Origin: an uncultured Verrucomicrobiota bacterium
GTDB lineage: Bacteria; Verrucomicrobiota; Kiritimatiellia; CAIVKH01
Assembly: GCA_937996795.1 (NCBI GenBank)
Contig: CALKUH010000007.1
Coordinates: 1-28,009, forward strand
DNA: 28,009 nucleotides
Direction: 5' to 3'
In this document: positions 22,371-28,009 of the stretch, piece by piece
Position numbering within the stretch: the stretch's first letter is position 1
Layout of the letters: each line of letters starts with the position of its first letter
Position numbers and translations under genes: made by a program
The notes under the pieces: generated by a model
What the model was told of the DNA's origin: nothing
Database searches by the model: none
The model's input: only the letters and a program-made list of their open reading frames with translations

Positions 22371-25316
22371 TTATATCCGCAGCAGCGCCAGTTCCATCGG
22401 TTTCAGCGTCAGCTGTCCGCTCTTTAAGATCGATGTCCCGGGCAGATTGCTCGCCCGGCGCAGGGCGCCACGCGGCACCTGGATCGTGCGTGCCTGGTTT
22501 TCGAGGTTGGAAACGAGCAGCGCGCCGGGCGCCACCCAGTCCTCGACGCTGATGCCGCGCCAGTCGAGGTCGGTGAGCAGACGCGGAAGCGTGGGATTCG
22601 CGGCGAATACGCCCTGGCTCCAGGCGCGCGCCAGTTGGAACGCCTCGCTGCGGCCGAACACCACGCCCATGCGGCGGGTGTGCGTCCGTTCGTCCTGCAC
22701 ATGGAACGGCCAGCGCACCACGCCGCGCTCGCGCTCCAGTTCGTACAGCATCGCGCCTTCATTCATCAGGCTGAGCTGTGCGCCCACCGTCGTTTCCAGG
22801 CCGAGATAGTACGAACTCGCGGTGCGTTCTTCTTTTGTTTCGGAACGGACGTTCGGGTTAAAACGCCACACGCGGTCCAGCGCCGCGTCGAGGATCCATT
22901 CAATCGCCAGGAAATCGCCCCATTTCCGCACCACATCGAAATCCGTGCGCGGGGCATAGGTCACGTTGATCTCCGCATAGTCCCCCGCCTCCGCGAGGAC
23001 GAGGTCGAGATCGACGGTTTGGATTTCGCGGTCTCGGCGCTGGTATTGCAGGGTCACGAACAACAGCCCGCCCCGGCGTTCCGCGCGGGTCGCGATGTGC
23101 GAGAAGGGTCCGAGTTTCCGGTCCACCGGACGACCGCGGATCGTCTGTCCCTTATACGTCAGGCAGAGCCGGCCGTCCCGGTCGACCGCCACGCGCCAGT
23201 GCCCGTGGTCAACCGGCAGTTTGCAGGCGCGGGCCGTGGCCGCGTGGTTTGCGGGCGCGCGGGCCGCGAAGGCGGGGAACGGGCCCAGCGCATACCGCGC
23301 GTCGTCGCGCACGCGCGCGAAGGCCAGCGGCACTTCGGACGCGTTGAACAGCTTGCGCCCGGGCGTGCGCGGCTGGATCAGCGCGGCTGCTTTCCCAAGC
23401 ATCGCCCCGGCTTCGCCCTCCATCTCCCGCACCTTATCCGCCAGCGACTCGCGCGCGTAGGGGGACACTTGATAGGCGTTGCCCGCGTAGAATTCGCCCC
23501 GTCGATAGCCCATGCAATAGATGCAATCGTGCGACTCCAGCAGGCACAGCGTGTCGCTGCAGCGGTCCAGGAGGTCGTACAGGCGTTTGCGCCGCGGGTG
23601 TTGCGCGCCCGCCGTGCGCAGCTGGCGCAGGCGTCCGCTCAGCGTGTAGATCCGCTCCATGTGGCTGAACGGGTCGACGTTGCTTTCGTTGGGGTAGAAA
23701 TATTTTTCGGAGAGCCGGTAGTCATCCGCGTAGTACGTCCGCACCGGCGCCGGGGCGTCGGCGGACTCGGCCATGCGCTCGCCATCCAGCGCGAACCGCC
23801 CCCACACCGGCGCGTAGTGGTGCGCGCGGATCATGTGCAGGCGGAACGGCACGTAGCCGATGTCCTGGAAGTTCATGTAGTTCATGGAGGGCTCGCGCGC
23901 TCCGAACTCGTGGTGCACGAGCGGGACATCAAGGAAGAAGTTCGCGCCCTTTCGCGCGAGCGCGGGGTAGGGCGTGGTCAGCGCGCGCAACCCGTGACCG
24001 GCGGGGCTGGTCCACGTGATGAACGGGGTGGACTCGGCGGGCATCGCGCCGCGGTTCTGCACGATGTGCAGCGCCTGCCGGTAGCCGAAGTGCCGCAGCA
24101 GCTCGGGCATCTGCGGCGTGAACGAATTTTCCTGGCACTGGTAGACCTCGGGTTTCTTCCCGAACACGGAGGCAAAGGTTTCGGTGCCCACCTGGAACTG
24201 CCGGTACTGCAGCGACAGGGGCGAGAGCAGGGCATAGGGCAGCGAATGCGTCCCGTTCGTCAGCTCGATGCGCCCCTGCTTCCACAGCGCCGCCATGCTT
24301 TCAATCAGGCGGGGATAGCGCGTCGCCATGTTGCGCCAGCTGTCGGCGCCCGCCTCCAGATGCACCTTGTAGCCGCGCGTCCGGACCTGCTCGATGTAGG
24401 ATTGCAGCATGTCGCGCGTGCCCTGCGGCCACTCGAATTCAAAAAATCCCTTGTCCTCGAACAGGATGCCGATGTGCGGGTGCTCCAGGAACACGAGGTC
24501 CATCGGCGAGAGGGTCCGGCGCAGGTCCGCCAATTGCTCGAATGCTCGTGCCAGTTCGCGCCGCGCACCGGCGTCTCGCCCCGCAAGACAGGCCGTCATC
24601 GCCTGACGGAAACACGCATCCGCCGGGCCGACCTCCGACCGGTCGCGCCCCTTGAGGTCCAACAGCCATTGCATCAGGAAACGATTGAGCCCGTAGGCTT
24701 GGAAATCGAGACGCAGGTCGCGATCAATCTTCCGCGTCGGCGCGCGGCGCGTCACGCCGCACTCCGCCAGCAGTTCATCCAGCATCGCGGCGCCGCGCAG
24801 ATACGTGTCCTCTGGGATTTCAGAGCGGAAACTTCCCACCATCGCAAAAAACTCGAACGCCACGGCCACCGCGCGACCCGTTTTGCGCACCGCCGGACGC
24901 TCGCCCAGTTCCCAGCGCCCCGCCGGCCCGTCGTAGACGTCGTAGCGGTACCCAAAGGGGTAGGGCATCGCGCCAACCGGCGTGGCCAGCAATTCCTTCT
25001 CGGAGACGCGGTCCGCTTGCAGGATCGCCGGCAGCCCGGCGGGGCGGACATACAGGCCCGGCCGGGTCAGGTCCGGGAATTGCGCCGTGGCTTGTGCGCA
25101 GGAAGCGATGATGAAATCGCCCGGGGCCGACTTCCGGTTCCAGCCGTTCTCCCACTCCGGCAGTATCTGCGTGCGCGCCCACACCGCGGGATCGAACAGC
25201 AGCGCATAGCCGTCGATCCACCCATACATGTGCTCCCAGCAGATCGTCGGGCGGACTTCCCGGAGGTTGTCGGTCGCGGGAAGGATGTAGCGCAGGCGCT
25301 TTATGCGGTGGGGCAC
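22371..25316 (-). CDS. GH38-like alpha-mannosidase family protein (divergent)
   Basis: This 981-residue protein has the order of a GH38 enzyme. An N-terminal segment of about 265 residues is unassigned. A barrel-like region (265-440) contains GYKVHLEAGADSW, QGRIELTNGTHSLPYALLSP and PEVYQCQENSFTPQMPELLR. A helical middle region includes LCLLESHDCIY (His596-Asp597, aligning with the zinc-ligand HHD region), and a beta-rich C-terminal domain follows. GH38 enzymes hydrolyse alpha-mannosides. At the position of the usual W-x-x-D-x-F-G nucleophile motif this protein has Q-C-Q-E-N-S-F, so the nucleophile is not obvious and the activity may differ. The start is GTG 25314-25316 with GGAGGAG just upstream, overlapping the oxidoreductase stop by 16 bp. 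There is no signal peptide, so it is cytoplasmic. Confidence 0.7.
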   Translation of the reverse strand: MPHRIKRLRYILPATDNLREVRPTICWEHMYGWIDGYALLFDPAVWARTQILPEWENGWNRKSAPGDFIIASCAQATAQFPDLTRPGLYVRPAGLPAILQADRVSEKELLATPVGAMPYPFGYRYDVYDGPAGRWELGERPAVRKTGRAVAVAFEFFAMVGSFRSEIPEDTYLRGAAMLDELLAECGVTRRAPTRKIDRDLRLDFQAYGLNRFLMQWLLDLKGRDRSEVGPADACFRQAMTACLAGRDAGARRELARAFEQLADLRRTLSPMDLVFLEHPHIGILFEDKGFFEFEWPQGTRDMLQSYIEQVRTRGYKVHLEAGADSWRNMATRYPRLIESMAALWKQGRIELTNGTHSLPYALLSPLSLQYRQFQVGTETFASVFGKKPEVYQCQENSFTPQMPELLRHFGYRQALHIVQNRGAMPAESTPFITWTSPAGHGLRALTTPYPALARKGANFFLDVPLVHHEFGAREPSMNYMNFQDIGYVPFRLHMIRAHHYAPVWGRFALDGERMAESADAPAPVRTYYADDYRLSEKYFYPNESNVDPFSHMERIYTLSGRLRQLRTAGAQHPRRKRLYDLLDRCSDTLCLLESHDCIYCMGYRRGEFYAGNAYQVSPYARESLADKVREMEGEAGAMLGKAAALIQPRTPGRKLFNASEVPLAFARVRDDARYALGPFPAFAARAPANHAATARACKLPVDHGHWRVAVDRDGRLCLTYKGQTIRGRPVDRKLGPFSHIATRAERRGGLLFVTLQYQRRDREIQTVDLDLVLAEAGDYAEINVTYAPRTDFDVVRKWGDFLAIEWILDAALDRVWRFNPNVRSETKEERTASSYYLGLETTVGAQLSLMNEGAMLYELERERGVVRWPFHVQDERTHTRRMGVVFGRSEAFQLARAWSQGVFAANPTLPRLLTDLDWRGISVEDWVAPGALLVSNLENQARTIQVPRGALRRASNLPGTSILKSGQLTLKPMELALLRI

Positions 25317-26401
25317 GACTCCTCCATTTCGCTCATTTTGACCACGCGGCGCTCGCGCTCGGAAAGCTCCGCCGCGAATCCCGCCTTCATGGTCTCATAC
25401 GAATCCTCCGGCGTCGTTTCGGGCGGCAGCCCCTTGGCCACGAGTTCGATGATCCGCAGGTTCTGGCCGTGCACGTTGTGGATCCATTCGTTGTCCTCGG
25501 CCGCCGTGTAGGTGACCTTCTCCACCAGCTTGCTGACCAGGCGTTCGGGGCTGTCGCTGAATTCCCAGCGCCGGATGCGGCGGCGGAATACGTCGGTCTC
25601 GATGGCGCCCTTGGTGCCGATGATGTGGTACTGCAGGCAGTGACCGTCGTCCGCCTGTTTCTCCAGCATTTCCAGCAGCGGGTCGCGGTGGTCGGATTCG
25701 GCGATGTACATGCTGAAGTTGAGATCCGCGACGGCGCCGTTCTTGAAGCGCATGTTGATCTGGTGGTTGTCAGGGTGGTTGAAGTAGTCCACCACGTTAG
25801 GCGCGGTCATCGAGAACACCTCCTCCACCTCGTTGCCCGTGAACCAGCGCTGGAGATCGATGTAGTGCGAGAGCTTTTCGCCGATCAGCGAGCCCGGGCT
25901 CTCGCTGCGCCAGGTGCCCTTCGAGTGGAACTCGCTGCAGTAGTAGCGGCAGTGCGTGATCACCACATCACCAATGCGCCCCTGGTCGATCCACTCCTTG
26001 GCCAGTTGGTAAATGCGCGAGTAGCGCAGCTCGAATCCGATCTGCAGGAACCCGCCGGTTTCGCGGGCCGCATCGACCATCGCGCGGGCCCCCGCCAGAT
26101 CCTCCGCCATCGGCTTCTCGCACATCACGGCCTTGCCCGCGCGCAGCGCCGCGATGGCCTGCTCGGAGTGCACCGCGTTGATCGAGGCGATGCTGAACAG
26201 CTTGATCGCCGGATTGCGCAGGAGCGACTCGAAATCGTGGGTGGCGAGCACGCCGAGTTCCTTGCCGCGCAGGGCGGCAAACGCCGGGTCCGGCTCGTAG
26301 CCGTGGATGTTGCCCACATAGGGAGAGGCCCGCAAGGCCCCCACGTGCGTCCCGCCCATCGCCCCCAGCCCGATCACCGCCGCGTCCATGGTCGTTTTCA
26401 T
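25301..26401 (-). CDS. Gfo/Idh/MocA-family NAD(P)-dependent sugar oxidoreductase
   Basis: This 366-residue protein has an N-terminal Rossmann fold with AVIGLGAMGGTHV at residues 8-20 and the family catalytic lysine in CEKPMAED (Lys96). The C-terminal alpha/beta domain carries the GEKLSHYIDLQRWFTG segment typical of the substrate pocket. The family oxidises or reduces sugars, inositols and amino sugars, and some members hydrolyse glycosides by a redox mechanism; the substrate cannot be read from sequence. It is the first gene of a minus-strand operon and overlaps the GH38-like gene by 16 bp, so it probably processes the same glycan. ATG 26401 gives MKTTMDAAVIGLG; ATG 26389 is an alternative, and neither has a clear ribosome-binding site. 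It is divergent from the fucosidase, with palindrome site 4 between them. Confidence 0.88.
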   Translation of the reverse strand: MKTTMDAAVIGLGAMGGTHVGALRASPYVGNIHGYEPDPAFAALRGKELGVLATHDFESLLRNPAIKLFSIASINAVHSEQAIAALRAGKAVMCEKPMAEDLAGARAMVDAARETGGFLQIGFELRYSRIYQLAKEWIDQGRIGDVVITHCRYYCSEFHSKGTWRSESPGSLIGEKLSHYIDLQRWFTGNEVEEVFSMTAPNVVDYFNHPDNHQINMRFKNGAVADLNFSMYIAESDHRDPLLEMLEKQADDGHCLQYHIIGTKGAIETDVFRRRIRRWEFSDSPERLVSKLVEKVTYTAAEDNEWIHNVHGQNLRIIELVAKGLPPETTPEDSYETMKAGFAAELSERERRVVKMSEMEESCPTA

Positions 26402-26480
26402 ATTGTGTCTGTTACACCCTTTTTATCGCAGAAGTCCGTCATGGGTTGCCAGCGCGCTGTCGCCCGCCGATGCTTTTTCG

Positions 26481-26508
26481 TTCGACATCCGCCGAACGAT
26501 CACATACT
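26481..26508 (+). promoter_or_regulatory. Candidate promoter of the fucosidase gene
   Basis: TTCGAC (26481-26486) and CATACT (26503-26508) are separated by 16 bp. The predicted start would fall inside palindrome site 4, and the CATACT -10 is the same as at 10873. The -35 is poor, so this is tentative. Confidence 0.3.
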
Positions 26509-26520
26509 CATACGTATGCA
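26507..26520. promoter_or_regulatory. Palindromic operator candidate, site 4
   Basis: CTCATACGTATGCA matches 12 of 14 positions of the shared palindrome, with a perfect 10-bp core CATACGTATG. It lies 58 bp from the fucosidase start and 106 bp from the oxidoreductase start, between the divergent genes. Confidence 0.6.
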
Positions 26521-26577
26521 TAGCATGTCGGCGGATACTAGCGAGGCGGCGGTTAATGTCAAATCGGATTCCTCACG

Positions 26578-27834
26578 ATGAATAACAACAATTGGTTTGA
26601 AGAAGCGCGCTACGGGATGTTCATCCACTACGGCCTCTACAGCCTGCTGGGACGGGCGGAGTGGGTGATGAATCGCGAGGAGATTCCCGTGGAGGAGTAC
26701 CGCAAGCTGGCGGACCGGTTCACGGCGGAGAAATTCGACGCCGAGGCGCTTTGCGACCTCGCTGTCCGTTCGGGCATGCGCTACGTGGTCCTCACGACGA
26801 TGCACCACGAGGGGTATCACCTTTATCCCACTGAGCTGAGTCCGTTCCACTCGAAACGCGACCTGGTCGGGGAACTCGTCGCCGCCGCGCGCAAACGCGG
26901 CCTGCGCATCGGGCTCTATCACAGCCTCAATCACTGGACCTGCAAGCCGGATGCGGTGGAGGCCCTCGAGAATCCGGCGGCGTACCAGGTGTTCATCGAC
27001 GGCGTGTTCGCGCGCATCAAGGAGTTGGTCACGCGCTACAACCCGATCGACGTGCTCTGGTACGACGGCTGGTGGCCGTTCAACGCGGAGCAGTGGCAGT
27101 CGGAGCGGATGAACGCGATGGTGCGGGCGATCCAGCCGCACATCCTGTTCAACGGGCGGAACGGACTTGCGGGCGACTTCGCGACGCCGGAAGGCCACAT
27201 GGGCGCGCCGAAGCCATGGCGTCCGTGGGAGGGGTGCATGACGATGAACAACAGCTGGGGCTACCACACCGGCGACCACGACTGGAAGACACCCGGCCAG
27301 GTGGTGGACCTGCTCGCGACGGCGGCGCAGGGGCGGGGGAACCTGCTGCTGAACATCGGTCCGCGCGGGGACGGTTCCGTGCCCGAGGCCACGGTGCGGG
27401 TGCTGGAGACCGTTGGCGCCTGGCTCACGCGGTGCGGCGGCGAGGCGATCTACGACACGGATCTATTTACCTATCACCTTCAGGAGCGCGGCGCGCATCG
27501 CGGCGACTGGAACCACATCGGCCCCTGCACGGCCCGCGGGAACACGCTGTACTGGCTGATGCGGCGCTGGACCGGCGGTTCGATTGCGCTGGGCGGGTTG
27601 GAGATGAAGGTGAAGTCGGCAGTGCTGCTGGGCGCGAACCGCGCAGTCGATTTCCGGCAGGAGGGCAGTCGTCTGGTGGTGAGCGGCCTGCCGGATGCGC
27701 CGCCCGACCCGGTGTGCCCCGTGCTTAAGCTGGAATGCGACCGGGCTCCGGTCCTGTATCAAACTGGCGGAATGCGGATTCCGCGCGTGCCGCACCCGCA
27801 TTACGATCCGTGCCCGTCGGACATCATGCATTAA
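26578..27834 (+). CDS. GH29 alpha-L-fucosidase, cytoplasmic
   Basis: This 418-residue protein has the GH29 catalytic barrel: WFEEARYGMFIHYGLYS at the start, VLTTMHHEGYHLYPTELS, the nucleophile Asp163 in DVLWYDGWWP, WEGCMTMNNSWGYH, and NLLLNIGPRGDGSVPE. It should release L-fucose from fucosylated glycans. The Glu in ATPEGHMG (Glu205) may be the acid/base, but this is uncertain because that residue varies in the family. Only a short beta domain follows the barrel and there is no carbohydrate-binding module. It has no signal peptide, which is unusual for fucosidases of glycan foragers and suggests that it cleaves imported oligosaccharides. The ATG has only a weak GGATT upstream. It is monocistronic as far as visible and no fucose isomerase, kinase or aldolase gene lies in the window. 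Confidence 0.92.
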   Translation: MNNNNWFEEARYGMFIHYGLYSLLGRAEWVMNREEIPVEEYRKLADRFTAEKFDAEALCDLAVRSGMRYVVLTTMHHEGYHLYPTELSPFHSKRDLVGELVAAARKRGLRIGLYHSLNHWTCKPDAVEALENPAAYQVFIDGVFARIKELVTRYNPIDVLWYDGWWPFNAEQWQSERMNAMVRAIQPHILFNGRNGLAGDFATPEGHMGAPKPWRPWEGCMTMNNSWGYHTGDHDWKTPGQVVDLLATAAQGRGNLLLNIGPRGDGSVPEATVRVLETVGAWLTRCGGEAIYDTDLFTYHLQERGAHRGDWNHIGPCTARGNTLYWLMRRWTGGSIALGGLEMKVKSAVLLGANRAVDFRQEGSRLVVSGLPDAPPDPVCPVLKLECDRAPVLYQTGGMRIPRVPHPHYDPCPSDIMH

Positions 27835-27874
27835 GGGAGCGACCGTCTCGAATGGTCGGCCCGCATCCGCTCGC

Positions 27875-27903
27875 TTGATTGTGTAGACCGTGTTCCCCAT
27901 ACT
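27875..27903 (+). promoter_or_regulatory. Candidate promoter for the right-edge gene
   Basis: TTGATT (27875-27880) and CATACT (27898-27903) are separated by 17 bp in the 142-bp gap after the fucosidase, about 75 bp before the next start. No copy of the shared palindrome is present, so this gene may be controlled separately. Confidence 0.4.
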
Positions 27904-27976
27904 TTGCCGCATCGTTGCTCCTCGCTGGCACACGTTCATGTCTGTTGGCGTGCAGTCAACCAAGTGGAGGTCATGA

Positions 27977-28009
27977 GTGAAGTCTGCATCCGTGGCATTG
28001 GTGGTGGCG
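27977..28009 (+). CDS. Start of a probable exported protein (truncated by window edge)
   Basis: GTG at 27977 begins MKSASVALVVA, a basic residue followed by a hydrophobic run, as at the start of a signal peptide. GGAGG at 27966-27970 is six bases upstream, an ideal distance. An overlapping ATG at 27973 in another frame is only two bases from that site and gives MSEVCIRGIGGG, which is less convincing. Only 11 codons are visible, so the identity is unknown. Confidence 0.45.
   Translation, partial: MKSASVALVVA

Noticed and set aside
25394..25407. CTCATACG half-site inside the oxidoreductase gene
   Set aside because: The second half does not match and the site is deep within coding sequence.
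22635..25511. Long open frame (about 950 codons) antisense to the GH38-like gene
   Set aside because: Its translation is Arg/Ala/Val/His-rich without recognisable motifs, and the opposite strand carries a coherent GH38-like protein. GC-rich third positions commonly produce such mirror frames.
26479..26498. CGTTCG/CGAACG inverted repeat in the fucosidase upstream region as a second operator
   Set aside because: It is short, with an 8-base loop, and I see no second copy upstream of other genes, so there is no support beyond chance.
27973..28009. ATG 27973 as start of the right-edge gene
   Set aside because: It is only two bases from the GGAGG site and yields no signal-like sequence, unlike GTG 27977 in the neighbouring frame.
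1..28009. tRNA or rRNA genes, CRISPR arrays, insertion sequences, phage or integrase genes
   Set aside because: No tRNA-like cloverleaf, no regularly spaced direct repeats, and no transposase or integrase product was found among the coding regions.

Overview
The window looks like a carbohydrate-utilisation locus from a GC-rich bacterium of the PVC group (Verrucomicrobiota, Kiritimatiellota or Lentisphaerota). Three features support this: a PEP-CTERM tail at the left edge, a pseudopilin with the H-X9-DG signature typical of planctomycete, lentisphaeral and verrucomicrobial genomes, and a secreted repeat protein with a DADGIPDWWE-type C-terminal segment. The phylum is an inference; no rRNA or other phylogenetic marker is present.

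Layout from left to right: the 3' end of a PEP-CTERM protein (+); a UroD/MtaA-type protein (-); a plus-strand unit of pseudopilin, cupin phosphoglucose isomerase, ROK sugar kinase, class I mannose-6-phosphate isomerase and a second cupin isomerase-like protein; a large secreted repeat protein (-); a sialate O-acetylesterase-like SGNH enzyme (-); a six-gene plus-strand operon of a binding-protein/permease fusion, a permease with a very large insertion, a small membrane-anchored protein, a ROK-like protein, a PIG-L deacetylase and NagB; a four-gene minus-strand operon of a Gfo/Idh/MocA oxidoreductase, a GH38-like enzyme, a secreted protein of unknown function and a mutarotase-like protein; then a GH29 alpha-L-fucosidase (+) and the first codons of a probable secreted protein.

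How the genes fit together (inference): fucosidase, alpha-mannosidase-like enzyme, O-acetylesterase, deacetylase plus NagB, and mannose-6-phosphate isomerase together suit uptake and breakdown of a fucosylated, mannose- and GlcNAc-containing oligosaccharide such as an N-glycan fragment. The hydrolases and the esterase lack signal peptides, so cleavage is probably cytoplasmic after ABC import. Products would enter glycolysis through GlcN-6-P, Man-6-P, Fru-6-P and Glc-6-P. No transporter ATPase, transcriptional regulator or fucose catabolic gene is present in the window.

Two non-coding patterns stand out. A 14-bp palindrome close to CTCATACGTATGAG occurs four times, always upstream of a gene or between divergent genes, so that nearly every unit could answer to one regulator. 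Two copies of an approximately 70-bp double-hairpin repeat bounded by CTGTAGCCGCG/CGCGGCTACAG sit exactly at two convergent gene junctions. The most unusual proteins are the two ABC permeases, one fused to its binding protein and the other carrying about 345 extra residues predicted to lie outside the membrane.
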